A DNA stretch of 64,000 bases, taken from positions 1 to 64,000 of the forward strand of contig NZ_JAHKJW010000017.1 in the NCBI RefSeq assembly GCF_019710745.1. The letters run 5' to 3'. The notes below the pieces were generated by a model. That model saw only the letters and a program-made list of their open reading frames with translations. It made no database searches and was not told the origin of the DNA. A program made the position numbers and the translations under genes. Below are positions 35,276 through 43,702 of the stretch, piece by piece (the stretch's first letter is position 1; each line of letters starts with the position of its first letter). The DNA comes from Streptomyces beigongshangae (GTDB lineage: Bacteria > Actinomycetota > Actinomycetes > Streptomycetales > Streptomycetaceae).

Positions 35276-36058
35276 ATGGCCGACCACGAGAGCGGTACCG
35301 GCGATGCGGCCGCGGACGCGCTGAGGGCCGCGATCACGGACGAGCCACTGCCGGACGGTGCCCTGGAGGACGAGGAGTTCGCGGCGGACCACCGGGCAGC
35401 GCTGGCCGACGTGGCGGTGCTGCGGGAGCAGCTGAAGATGATCGGCGCCGCCCTCGCGGAGCCGGAGGCGCCGCCCGGTGATCCGGCACCGAGGCGTTCG
35501 GCCGGCCGGCCGGACGGTACTCCCGGGAAAGGCTCCCGAAGGCCCCGCGCACGACGGGCCTTCGCGGTCGGCACCATGATCGCGACGGCTCTGGCCGGCG
35601 TGGTGGTGGGGATGTCGTGGCTGGTGGCGCGGGGCGGCGGGGACGGAGTGTCCTCCTCCGACGCAAGCAGTTCCAAGCAGGATGCCGACGGCGGTGCCAC
35701 GGACAGCGAGAAGGCGGGCGGGGCACGGAACGGCCCCATCCGGATCGCCTGCGCCCGGATCGTCGTCGAGGGTACCGTCGTCCGTGTCGAAGGGGCCCCC
35801 GGTACCCGGCAGGACCTGGTCACCGTCGACGTGGACCGCTACTACAAGCCGGAGGAGGGCAAGGGCGAGATCACCTTCCCGATGGCCATGGACGCCCACC
35901 CTCCGCTCCGCAGAGGCGACCAGGCCCTGGTCGTGATCTCGGGCGGCGCTGCCACCCCCGACATCTTGACCACGGGCGAGAGGGAAATCGCCTACGACCG
36001 CGCGTGGATCCTCAAGGCACTGCCGGAGGCGGACGGGCTGAGGTGCACCGGGCGATGA
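35276..36058 (+). CDS. Membrane-anchored putative anti-sigma factor with extracytoplasmic domain, copy 1
   Basis: A 260-residue single-span protein. The cytoplasmic part (1-100) has helical stretches DHRAALADVAVLREQLKMIGAAL that could grip the sigma factor; it has no HxxxCxxC zinc anti-sigma motif. A span at about 101-122 (VGTMIATALAGVVVGMSWLVA) precedes a Ser/Asp/Gly linker and an extracytoplasmic beta domain IACARIVVEGTVVRVEG... VTVDVDRYYKPEEGKGEITFPM with two cysteines. The same domain recurs in the next pair and in the secreted protein at 37590. Its start, 1 nt after the sigma stop, shows coupling. Anti-sigma role is inferred from context and topology. Confidence 0.78.
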   Translation: MADHESGTGDAAADALRAAITDEPLPDGALEDEEFAADHRAALADVAVLREQLKMIGAALAEPEAPPGDPAPRRSAGRPDGTPGKGSRRPRARRAFAVGTMIATALAGVVVGMSWLVARGGGDGVSSSDASSSKQDADGGATDSEKAGGARNGPIRIACARIVVEGTVVRVEGAPGTRQDLVTVDVDRYYKPEEGKGEITFPMAMDAHPPLRRGDQALVVISGGAATPDILTTGEREIAYDRAWILKALPEADGLRCTGR

Positions 36059-36128
36059 CGCTGTCGGCGCACGGCCTGCGCCGTCCCCTCGTCGGCAGCC
36101 CGGTCGAATCACCGCCGGCGGCCCTGTC

Positions 36129-36153
36129 GAACGATCCGTGATGCTTCTGCGTC
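36129..36153 (+). promoter_or_regulatory. ECF-type promoter of sigma gene 2
   Basis: GAAC (36129-36132), 17-bp spacer, CGTC (36150-36153) flanked by TC before and ATAG after. Same spacing and flanks as the first sigma promoter although the spacer sequence differs, which points to selection rather than recent copying. The start codon is 32 bp downstream of CGTC. Confidence 0.75.
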
Positions 36154-36184
36154 ATAGGAGAAACACGATGGGGGGAGAGCACCG

Positions 36185-36721
36185 GTGCCGACGAGAAGAT
36201 CCCCGCGTGCCGAAGCGGATCCGCTCGCCGAAGATCCGCTCGACGCGGTCCAGGCGGACCGGGTCCGTGCGGTCCTGGCGCTCGGCGGGGTACCCCAGGA
36301 CGATCTCCAGGACGGATTGCAGCAGGTCCGGCTACGCCTGCTGGAGCGCCGGGCGCGTCGTGAGGAACCTCCACGTGACATCGGTGCGTGGGCGGCGGTG
36401 GTGGCGTCGAACCTCGCGGTCGACTGGCACCGGACGAAGCATCGGCAGGAGCGGGTCAGCGAACGGCTCTCCCTGTTGAGCGCTCCGGACGCCCAGGTCC
36501 AGGGCGGCCCCGAGGAGAGGGTGCTGGCCCTCGCGGTCGCCGAGGGTCTCGACGCACTGCCCGCCGCGCAGCGGCAACTGCTCGTCCTGCGCTACTACGT
36601 GGATCTCTCGGTGCCTCAGATCGCCGAGCAGCTGGGGATCCCGTTGGGAACGGTCAAGAGCAGGTTGTACGCGGCGGCGAACCTGATGCGTGAGCGGCTG
36701 CGAGTGGAAGAGGTGGCGTGA
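36185..36721 (+). CDS. ECF-type RNA polymerase sigma factor, copy 2
   Basis: A 178-residue sigma factor closely related to the copy at 34708: shared VRAVLALGGVPQ, LQQVRLRLLERR, IGAWAAVVASNLAVDWHRTKHRQER in region 2 and LDALPAAQRQLLVLRYYVDLSVPQIAEQLGIPLGTVKSRLYAA in region 4. GTG start with GGGGGAGAG upstream. The membrane partner overlaps its stop by 4 nt (GTGA). Both -35 and -10 binding helices differ at a few positions between copies, so they may have overlapping but not identical targets. Confidence 0.88.
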   Translation: MPTRRSPRAEADPLAEDPLDAVQADRVRAVLALGGVPQDDLQDGLQQVRLRLLERRARREEPPRDIGAWAAVVASNLAVDWHRTKHRQERVSERLSLLSAPDAQVQGGPEERVLALAVAEGLDALPAAQRQLLVLRYYVDLSVPQIAEQLGIPLGTVKSRLYAAANLMRERLRVEEVA

Positions 36722-37479
36722 CGGTGCACGAGCACGAGCAGCCGGTGAACGACGAGCAGATGATGGCGGTCCTGCTGGGAGAGCCCTCGCCGCCCGGACC
36801 GGACGGCGCCGAACAGCACGCGGCCGCGGAACGGGACATGGCCGTGGTGCGGGAGCAACTGCGGTGGATCGGGGACGGCCTGGCCCGGAAGGCGGCCGCG
36901 GTGGCACCGGACCCGCAGGTGTCGCGGGAGGGGTCGCACGCGGACTCACGGGAACCGCGGACGGCTGTCCGTCGCTCCTCCCGCCCGCACAAGGGCCTGC
37001 TCGCGCTGGCGGCTTCCGCGGCCGTCGTCCTGGGGGGCACCGCCGCCTATCTCATCGCCCACAACGGTGCCGCGGACGATGGCGGCGGCGACGCCAAGCT
37101 CACCCCGGAGGGGGTCGTCGCCTGTTCGACTGCGGTGGCCGAGGGCACGGTGGTTCGTGTCGAACAGCTGACCGGCGACGAGAAGTTCAGGGTCGTACTC
37201 GATGTGGACCGCCACTACAAGCCGGAGAGCGGGAAGCCCCGGCTGAGCTTCACCACGGAAGGGGCGGAGACGAGGACGTACTACAGGACGGGCGTGCGGA
37301 TGCTGGTCGTGGTCTCCCGGTTCGCGGCCGAGGGGCCCGAGACCTTCCGGGAGGGCGATCCCGCGGACGCCGGCCCCGGCGGGACCGGGAAGGACCCGGG
37401 TGACGCCCTGGCCTGGGGGCGCGAGTGGGTCAAGAGGGCCCTGCCGGGTGCGGAAGGTCTCGGCTGCCCCGTCGAGTGA
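36718..37479 (+). CDS. Membrane-anchored putative anti-sigma factor, copy 2
   Basis: A 253-residue single-span protein built like its upstream paralogue: cytoplasmic helical part (MAVVREQLRWIGDGLARKA), span about 93-112 (GLLALAASAAVVLGGTAAYLIA), then an extracytoplasmic domain with VACSTAVAEGTVVRVEQ and LDVDRHYKPESGKPRLSF and a terminal GLGCPVE cysteine. The GTG start overlaps the sigma stop. No zinc anti-sigma motif. The outside domain probably senses a surface signal or ligand; which one is unknown. Confidence 0.78.
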   Translation: MTVHEHEQPVNDEQMMAVLLGEPSPPGPDGAEQHAAAERDMAVVREQLRWIGDGLARKAAAVAPDPQVSREGSHADSREPRTAVRRSSRPHKGLLALAASAAVVLGGTAAYLIAHNGAADDGGGDAKLTPEGVVACSTAVAEGTVVRVEQLTGDEKFRVVLDVDRHYKPESGKPRLSFTTEGAETRTYYRTGVRMLVVVSRFAAEGPETFREGDPADAGPGGTGKDPGDALAWGREWVKRALPGAEGLGCPVE

Positions 37480-37589
37480 CACGCGCTCCTGATCAAATTC
37501 GTTGCATTCCCGTCACCGCCCCTTTACTTTTCTCCTGCGTGATCTTTGTGGCAGGTGCATGCCACATACCGTCGTAGGGGGGATGTGCT

Positions 37590-38363
37590 GTGAGGACGAG
37601 GAGAACGAGGGTTTCCTGGAGAACCGCCGTCGCCGTGGCCGCCGCGAGCGCGGTCATCGGGGCCGGCGCGTGGAGCGTCTCCGGGGAGGGGTCCGCAGAC
37701 GGCGCGCGTCTCGACGCGCAGGCCGAGCGGATCGTGCACGGGCGTGAGACCCGGGTGTTCAAGAGCCTGGAGCAACTGATCGGAACGACGCCGTACATCG
37801 TCAAGGCGACGGTCACGGACGTCCGGCCCGGACGGACCGTCGGCGGCGAGGAGGACGACGGCGGTGCCACTCAGGCCAGGGACGTGACCCTCTCCATCGA
37901 GACGAAGTACAAGAAGACCCTGCTTCCGGCCACCCTCGTCGTCGAGGAGTGGGGCTGGGACGACACGGGCGCCGGCTATCAGGTGGAGAACGTCGCCTGG
38001 AGCGAGGTGGGGGACAAGGGGTACTACTTCCTCACCAGGAGCCAGGACGCCGACGACCGCTACCGGCTCATCAATACCCAGGGCCGGATGCTGGAGACCG
38101 GCGACGGGTTCCTCGAACTGTCGGCGGATCCCGATTCGGAACTGGCCGTTGCCGTCGACGGAATGGATTCGCTGGAATTCGGCCAGCGGATCAAGTACCT
38201 GCTGCTGCCGGAAAACAGCGACCAACTCGAGACCGTCACGGAACCGCCGACGGCCCCCAGCGCCTCCCAGACCGCACCCGCGCCCGAGGACGGCGGCGAG
38301 GAACCCTACCCCGGTGACAATGTCGACGACGGCTCGGAGCCCAGCGCCTCGGCCACCGGCTGA
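37590..38363 (+). CDS. Exported protein sharing the sensor-type beta domain of the two anti-sigma proteins
   Basis: A 257-residue protein with an N-terminal export signal or anchor (RTAVAVAAASAVIGAGAWSVSG) and a domain PYIVKATVTDVRPGRTV... VTLSIETKYKKTLLPATLVVEEWGW resembling the extracytoplasmic VEGTVVRVE...VDRYYKPEEG domain of both upstream anti-sigma proteins, followed by GYYFLTRSQD and a Pro/Ser/Ala-rich tail. It may be a derivative in which the sensor domain was cut loose from the sigma-binding part, competing for the same ligand. GTG start with GGGGGG before it; its stop overlaps the next ATG. Function inferred from similarity by eye. Confidence 0.75.
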   Translation: MRTRRTRVSWRTAVAVAAASAVIGAGAWSVSGEGSADGARLDAQAERIVHGRETRVFKSLEQLIGTTPYIVKATVTDVRPGRTVGGEEDDGGATQARDVTLSIETKYKKTLLPATLVVEEWGWDDTGAGYQVENVAWSEVGDKGYYFLTRSQDADDRYRLINTQGRMLETGDGFLELSADPDSELAVAVDGMDSLEFGQRIKYLLLPENSDQLETVTEPPTAPSASQTAPAPEDGGEEPYPGDNVDDGSEPSASATG

Positions 38364-38941
38364 TGGCCCCGCGCACCGTCTTCCGCACCGTCCGTCCTGA
38401 CAGAAAGCGAACCGACGTGCCGAGAGTCCTTCCCCGGCTGACCACCGCCCTCACCGTGGCGGCCGCGCTCACCCTGGCGATTCCTTCCGCGGCCCGGGCC
38501 GACCACGACGACAGCGCCACCGACCCCGACAACAGGAACCAGGCCGTCAAGGGCTTCAGCCTGACCGCCAACGGTACCAAGGCGATGAATCACGGCAAGG
38601 CCGAACTCGAACGCAGTGTCATCACCACCTCGTGGGGAGGCGGGGACATCGAGGTCTACGACAAGAACTACGGTGACACCGGCTGGTACGGGCGTACGGA
38701 CTGCACGAACTGGAATGCCCTGTGGACCTCCTGCGACATCATCCGGGTCCGGCTCAACACCAAGTGGTCGCTGAGCGCATCGCAGTGGCGCAGCCTCGGC
38801 TGCCACGAGTTCGGCCACACCGCTGATCTGGGGCACCGCAAGGGGTCCAACGACAGCGACAACAACTCCTGTATGCGGGTGAACATCTGGCCCACCCACT
38901 ACGACCAGCACGACCTCAACGCGATCAAGGCGGGGACCTGA
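38363..38941 (+). CDS. Small secreted metzincin-like zinc metalloprotease
   Basis: A 192-residue exported protein. Signal sequence about 20-46 (VLPRLTTALTVAAALTLAIPSAARA). Near the C-terminus, CHEFGHTADLGH carries HExxH plus a third histidine six residues on, the metzincin zinc site spacing, though the usual Gly before the third His is shifted. SCMRVNIW further on is a candidate Met-turn. Two further Cys (DCTNWNALWTSC) may form a disulfide. Mature size about 145 residues, like small Streptomyces snapalysin-type enzymes but with low resemblance by eye. The ATG overlaps the previous stop (TGATG); GTG 38417 is an alternative that keeps the signal. Place in the sigma operon suggests a regulated secreted protease. 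Confidence 0.8.
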   Translation: MAPRTVFRTVRPDRKRTDVPRVLPRLTTALTVAAALTLAIPSAARADHDDSATDPDNRNQAVKGFSLTANGTKAMNHGKAELERSVITTSWGGGDIEVYDKNYGDTGWYGRTDCTNWNALWTSCDIIRVRLNTKWSLSASQWRSLGCHEFGHTADLGHRKGSNDSDNNSCMRVNIWPTHYDQHDLNAIKAGT

Positions 38942-38943
38942 TC

Positions 38944-39324
38944 ATGCGGAAGACGCTTCTGGTCGCCTCGGTGACCGCGGCGGTGCTCGCGCTGGGCGCC
39001 ACCGGATTCCACGTCCTCGGCGAGTCGGAGGTCGACGGGTTCAAGGACTCGGCGCGGAGCGCGGCGTTCTGCCGCACAGCGGCTCCACTGGATCTTCAGC
39101 GGACCGAGGAGCTGTCGGCGCACGAACGGAAGCACATCATCGAGGACCTCAACGACGGCCTCCCCGGGAAGGTCTCGAACGACTTCGACCGGCTGCTCGC
39201 CTGGTACGAGCACCCCGAGCCGGAACACGAGGAAGCAGCCCGCAAGTCCAGTTACGCGGTCGGTGAGTTCATCGAGCGGGTGTGCGCGGACGTCAACATC
39301 GGCGGCATCCGGGCATCCGGTTAG
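38944..39324 (+). CDS. Small secreted protein of unknown function
   Basis: A 126-residue protein with a signal peptide (LLVASVTAAVLALGATGF, cleavage near 20-27) and a mature helical domain of about 100 residues with two cysteines (AAFCRTAAP and ERVCADVN). It starts 3 nt after the metalloprotease stop. I see no family. A proteolytic substrate, inhibitor or ligand of the protease or of the sensor domains upstream would fit the context, but is inference. Confidence 0.78.
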   Translation: MRKTLLVASVTAAVLALGATGFHVLGESEVDGFKDSARSAAFCRTAAPLDLQRTEELSAHERKHIIEDLNDGLPGKVSNDFDRLLAWYEHPEPEHEEAARKSSYAVGEFIERVCADVNIGGIRASG

Positions 39325-39363
39325 AACCTGTCCGGTCGGCCCACCCGGCCGGACGCGCGCAAG

Positions 39364-39405
39364 AGGCCGGGGGCGGGCATCCGGAAGGACGCCCGCCCCT
39401 GGCCT
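39364..39405. terminator. Bidirectional hairpin terminator
   Basis: A 15-bp stem (39364-39378 with 39391-39405) with one G-T pair and a 12-nt loop between the convergent sigma operon and subtilase gene. Confidence 0.85.
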
Positions 39406-39427
39406 GTCGTACGGGTACCACTTGCTA

Positions 39428-42400
39428 CTACGGCGTGACCTTGCCGATCCGCACACTGCCGATGCCCGCGGCCGTACCGCGCGCGTTCACCAGCTGGACC
39501 TGGCCGAAGAATTCCCGGCCCGCGGGCGCCGCGGCCGCGACGGTGACCGATCCGGACACCGTCGCGGAGCCGCCCGCCCCGAGCTTCACCGGTGCCGAGT
39601 CGACGCTGATGCTGCCGAGCGCGGCGGAGAAGAACACGTCCTGGTAGTCGTACGAGGTGGAGCCGGACGGCACCGAGTAGCCGATGACCTGGACCGTGTA
39701 CGTACCGGCGGCGGGCGAGGCGACGGAGACCGCCTCCTCCGAGTCGCCGTCGGCGGAACTGCCCACCACCTTGCCTGCCGCGTCGACCACGGCCAGGTCG
39801 AGATCGGCTGCCGGGTCGGAGACGTTGCCGATGACGACGTCCAGCGACGCGGCGCCCGCGGGCACCTGGACGGTCGTGGTCTGCGTCACGCCCTCCGTGA
39901 TGGCGGGCCGCGCCGACTTCGAGGAGCCGAGCGGGCCGCCCACCAGCCTGCCGTCGATCGCCGCGAACCTGTTCGTCACCTTCCAGGAGGCGGCGACCGG
40001 AGTGCCGACCTCGGCCTCGGGAACGGTCACGACGTCCGGGTCGAAGGTCACGCCGAGCACCTCGGCGTCCAGCCTGTACGGGTTGTCGAGCACCGGCGAC
40101 GTACGGCGGGACTCGACCTCGATCTCCCAGACGCCCGGCTGCGGCTCGCTGTAGGAGCGCAGGTCGGGGCGGCAGCCGTTGCCGTCGAGGTAGTTGTTGT
40201 AGCAGTTCGGGGTCGAGGTGCTGTCGACCGGGACGCCGTACGGGTGGATGGCGATGAACCGGGTCTGGCTGCCGGCCTTCAGCCCGCCGATGGAGACCTG
40301 GAGGTTCTCGGCGCCCTCGGGGACGGTCACGAAGTACGACTTGCTGGAGTTGCGCTGGACCGTGCCGGACGCGGAGAAGGCGTACTTCTGCGCGGCGGCC
40401 AGCGGGGCGGCGACCACCACGGTGGTGAGGACCTGCTTGTCGACGCCCTCGGTGCGCGGGTCGTCGACCTCCAGGATGGCGCTGCTCAGCCCGGCGCTCG
40501 TGGGCCTGGCCTCGACCTTCACCGTCACCGGCTTGTTCAGCGGCAGCGAGACCTCGTCCTCGCCGACGATCCGGAACGTCCTGTCCCGGTTGTTCTCCAG
40601 CCGCAGTTCGTGCCGGACCGCGCGGTCCGCGCCGGTCGTCCGGGTCACGGTGACGTCGTACGTCTTCTTCTGGCCGGCCTTCAGGCCGCCCTCGCGGTCG
40701 TAGAGGCCGGTGCCGAAGCCCGGGGTCTTGAGCGCGAAGTCGACCGCGGTGTCGACCGGGGCCTTCACCGTGTACTCGTGGGCGGTGGCGCCGCGGCGGA
40801 TCGACTTCCAGGCGTCCTGGATGTCGATGAGGCCCGCACCCTCCTCGTACGCCTGCGTACCGCTGATGTGGTCGGCGGTCGAGGTCAGCGCGGTGCGCAG
40901 CTTCGCGGGCGTCAGGTCGATGCGCTTCTGCTTCGCGGCGCTCAGGAGCAGCGCGGACGCGCCCGCCGCCTGCGGGGACGCCATCGAGGTGCCCTGGAGC
41001 ATCGAGTAGCCGGGCGGCAGGGAGTAGCCCGCCTCGGCGACCGGGCCGCCGGGGAACCAGGTCTGCGTGGTGTTGATCGCCGCGCCGGGCGCGGTCAGCG
41101 TGGGCGTGAAGCCGCCGTCCTCGCGCGGGCCGCGCGAGGAGAAGGGCATCATCGCGTACTTCTTCGCCACGGCCGAGCCGTAGTTGGCGGCCCAGGTCTC
41201 CCTGGAGGCGGACGCGCCGACCGAGATGACCTTGTCGGCCAGACCGGGGTCGCCGATGGTGTTGGCGCCGGGGCCGGAGTTGCCGGCCGAGATGACCAGC
41301 TGCACACCGTAGGTGTCGATGAGGCGCGTGTAGAGCTCGGCGCGCGCGTTGTTGCCGTCGTTGAGCGCGGGCAGGCCGCCGATCGACATGTTCACGATGT
41401 CGACGCCGCGGTCGGCGACGAGGTCGATCATGCCCTCGGTGAGCGCGACGTTCGTGCAGCCGCCGGTCCAGGTGCAGGCGCGCGAGGAGACGAGCTTGGC
41501 GCCGGGTGCCGCGCCGTTCATCTTCCCGCCGAACAGCTTGCTGGCGGCGGTGATGCCCGCGACGTGCGTGCCGTGCTCGGACTCGATGATGCCGATGTTG
41601 ACGAAGTCGGACTTCTTGCCGACCCAGCTGCCGCCGAGCGGGTCCATCGGGACGTCCTTGCGGATCTCCACGACGAACGGCACGCGCTCGGCGACGGCCG
41701 TCGCCGGGTCGTCGGTGCCGAAGTAGCCGATCTGGTAGCCATCCTTGTACGGCTTCATCGGGGTGTCGTCCGTGAAGTCGTTGTCGTCGTTCAGGTCGAC
41801 GCGGGCGGTCCCGGCCGCGGCGTCGTAGAGGACGCCCCAGCTGTCGGTGGTGTCGCCGTCGCGGTTCAGGTCGCCGTTGGCGTCGCCGCCGGTGGACGCG
41901 GACTCGCGGAAGCGGCTGACCGCGTAGTCCCCGGCCGGGGCCCGCCAGCTCTCGCCGTCGTAGGTGAAGACCGGGCCCGAGCGGGCGTTGGTCATGGGCT
42001 GCCAGGTCGCGTCGCTGTCGATCAGCGGGTCGGTGGCCGTCACCCAGTCGACGATCTTGCGCTCGCCGGTCGTGGTCCTTTGCAGCGCGGGGTGCGCCAC
42101 GTCGACACCGGAGTCGAGGATGCCGATGGTGACGCCGCGGCCGTCCGCCTTCGGGTTGTCCTCCACGAAGTCGACGGCGCCCGTCTCGAAGGACGGGTTG
42201 TACGGGTTCTTCGCCGGCGTGTTCTTCCCGGGCGCGGGGTACGCGCCGGCGGTCGGAGCCTTCTCGGCACCCTTGGCCCGGTCGGCGGACGGGGTCGGGT
42301 CGTCCAGCGCGATCTCCTGGCGCAGGTCGATGCCGTGCACGGAGGAGAGTTTGGCGGCCGCCGCGATGGCCGCCTCGGCCCGGGCGGTCGGCACGGTGGC

Positions 42401-42748
42401 GCGGACGTAGCCGAGCTTGTCGTGGGTGCGGCCCACGGAGCCGCCCTTGACCGCGTCCAGCTGCCCGGCGACCTGCTCGGTCTGCCCCGGGGCGGTGGCG
42501 ATCATCATCGTGACGTTCTTGTCGCCGGCCGCCTGCGCCTCGGCGAGGAGGTCGGCGTCGGCCGAACCGAGCTTGCCGCGCGCGGACTTGACCGGCGCGT
42601 CGGCGGCGGGGGCGCCCGGGTCGTCCGCGGCCAGGGCCATGGGTATCGGCCCGGCCGCGGAGAGCGCGGCCACGAGGCCGGCGGCGACGGCCAGGCGGGC
42701 CGCCCGTCTCGCGCCGGTGATCGGAGCGCGCTGAGGGTTGGGGGTCAT
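39428..42748 (-). CDS. Secreted subtilisin-family serine protease, large, with insertion
   Basis: A 1106-residue S8 peptidase. Signal peptide about 1-41, inhibitor I9-type prodomain about 50-150, catalytic domain with Asp212 (GILDSGVD), His392 (SEHGTHVAG), oxyanion Asn490 (SAGNSG) and Ser588 (QGTSMASP). Between Asp and His lie about 180 residues instead of some 30, including two EF-hand-like Asp/Asn stretches (290-300 and 318-328). The C-terminal half has Fn3/PPC-like beta domains. Start ATG 42748 follows AAAGGA; the upstream frame lacks a ribosome site. It should digest extracellular protein. The convergent hairpin behind it ends transcription. Family is certain; specificity is not. Confidence 0.95.
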   Translation of the reverse strand: MTPNPQRAPITGARRAARLAVAAGLVAALSAAGPIPMALAADDPGAPAADAPVKSARGKLGSADADLLAEAQAAGDKNVTMMIATAPGQTEQVAGQLDAVKGGSVGRTHDKLGYVRATVPTARAEAAIAAAAKLSSVHGIDLRQEIALDDPTPSADRAKGAEKAPTAGAYPAPGKNTPAKNPYNPSFETGAVDFVEDNPKADGRGVTIGILDSGVDVAHPALQRTTTGERKIVDWVTATDPLIDSDATWQPMTNARSGPVFTYDGESWRAPAGDYAVSRFRESASTGGDANGDLNRDGDTTDSWGVLYDAAAGTARVDLNDDNDFTDDTPMKPYKDGYQIGYFGTDDPATAVAERVPFVVEIRKDVPMDPLGGSWVGKKSDFVNIGIIESEHGTHVAGITAASKLFGGKMNGAAPGAKLVSSRACTWTGGCTNVALTEGMIDLVADRGVDIVNMSIGGLPALNDGNNARAELYTRLIDTYGVQLVISAGNSGPGANTIGDPGLADKVISVGASASRETWAANYGSAVAKKYAMMPFSSRGPREDGGFTPTLTAPGAAINTTQTWFPGGPVAEAGYSLPPGYSMLQGTSMASPQAAGASALLLSAAKQKRIDLTPAKLRTALTSTADHISGTQAYEEGAGLIDIQDAWKSIRRGATAHEYTVKAPVDTAVDFALKTPGFGTGLYDREGGLKAGQKKTYDVTVTRTTGADRAVRHELRLENNRDRTFRIVGEDEVSLPLNKPVTVKVEARPTSAGLSSAILEVDDPRTEGVDKQVLTTVVVAAPLAAAQKYAFSASGTVQRNSSKSYFVTVPEGAENLQVSIGGLKAGSQTRFIAIHPYGVPVDSTSTPNCYNNYLDGNGCRPDLRSYSEPQPGVWEIEVESRRTSPVLDNPYRLDAEVLGVTFDPDVVTVPEAEVGTPVAASWKVTNRFAAIDGRLVGGPLGSSKSARPAITEGVTQTTTVQVPAGAASLDVVIGNVSDPAADLDLAVVDAAGKVVGSSADGDSEEAVSVASPAAGTYTVQVIGYSVPSGSTSYDYQDVFFSAALGSISVDSAPVKLGAGGSATVSGSVTVAAAAPAGREFFGQVQLVNARGTAAGIGSVRIGKVTP

Positions 42749-42969
42749 CAGCATCCTTTGGAGGTAAAGGAAAAGTCCGTTCGTGATCGGATCGATCGCG
42801 TCAGTCCGGTATGTGAACCCGGATGGCCGCTCAGCTTTACCCACGAGGTGGACTTTTGGGGAGGGCTGACCGGGATGTGAGGTGTGCATGGCGTAATTCC
42901 GCCATACGTCATGCGGTCCATCTCGGGCCAAACCGGGACGCGCGGATGGACGTGACGTAACGTCTGCCC

Positions 42970-43458
42970 ATGCACAAGGAGTTGCGGGTGGCGGCCTACG
43001 CCGTGTGCGTGCGGGACGGGCGGATACTCCTCGCGCGCTGGGTGTCGCGCAAGGACGGCAGGCTCTGGACGCTGCCCGGCGGCGGCATGGACCACGGCGA
43101 GGACCCGTACGACACCGTCGTGCGGGAGGTGGAGGAGGAGACCGGGTACGCGGCCGAGCCGGTCGCCCTGCTCGGCGTCGACACGCTCCGGGAGACCCAT
43201 CCGCGCCGCCTCGGTGCCGACGTCGACTTCCACGGTCTGCGGATCGTCTACGAGGCCCGCGTCACCGGCGGCGAGCTGCGCCACGAGACCGGCGGTTCCA
43301 CCGACATGGCGGCTTGGTACCCGCTTGAGGAGGTGCCCGCGTTGAAGCGGTCGGGACTCGTCGACCTCGGGCTCGCACTGTGGCGGGAGCGGCCCGCGCG
43401 AGGACGGGTGACGGACGTCCTCGGGCGCCCCGAGCGTCCCGCGGCGGCCGGCGGATAG
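42970..43458 (+). CDS. NUDIX hydrolase
   Basis: A 162-residue pyrophosphohydrolase. Nudix box GMDHGEDPYDTVVREVEEETGY (about 40-61), with the metal-binding glutamates REVEEE, and upstream TLPGGGMD strand-loop. Such enzymes clear oxidised nucleotides, NDP-sugars or cofactors; the substrate is not readable. ATG start with GGAG-like sequence nearby. It is divergent from the subtilase across 221 bp and has no functional link visible to its neighbours. Confidence 0.9.
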   Translation: MHKELRVAAYAVCVRDGRILLARWVSRKDGRLWTLPGGGMDHGEDPYDTVVREVEEETGYAAEPVALLGVDTLRETHPRRLGADVDFHGLRIVYEARVTGGELRHETGGSTDMAAWYPLEEVPALKRSGLVDLGLALWRERPARGRVTDVLGRPERPAAAGG

Positions 43459-43702
43459 CGGCCGGGGCCTCCCCCTACCCAGCCGGATGAACGCCGAGTG
43501 ACCGGTCCGCCTCGGTTCGGGGAGGGCCCGGTGGACGCGGAGGGTGGTGCGAGATCGACGTACGGTGATCGGTGCCGCCCGTTGCCGTCCAGTTAACGCC
43601 CAGGCCATCCCCGGTGCCAACCATCCAGTAGTGACGGGAAGTTCGTGCGAGCGAACCGCCCGCGACCACTGCTGACGCGTTCGTACCCGGGGAGACCGCG
43701 CC

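Noticed and set aside
37547..37566. Inverted repeat TGTGGCA-6-TGCCACA
   Set aside because: Short and located between coupled genes of one operon; could be an operator but there is no further support.
37570..37573. A third CGTC-TAG element before the exported-protein gene at 37590
   Set aside because: No GAAC at the required distance (the bases there are TGGC) and it lies too close to the ribosome site, so it is not counted as a third ECF promoter.
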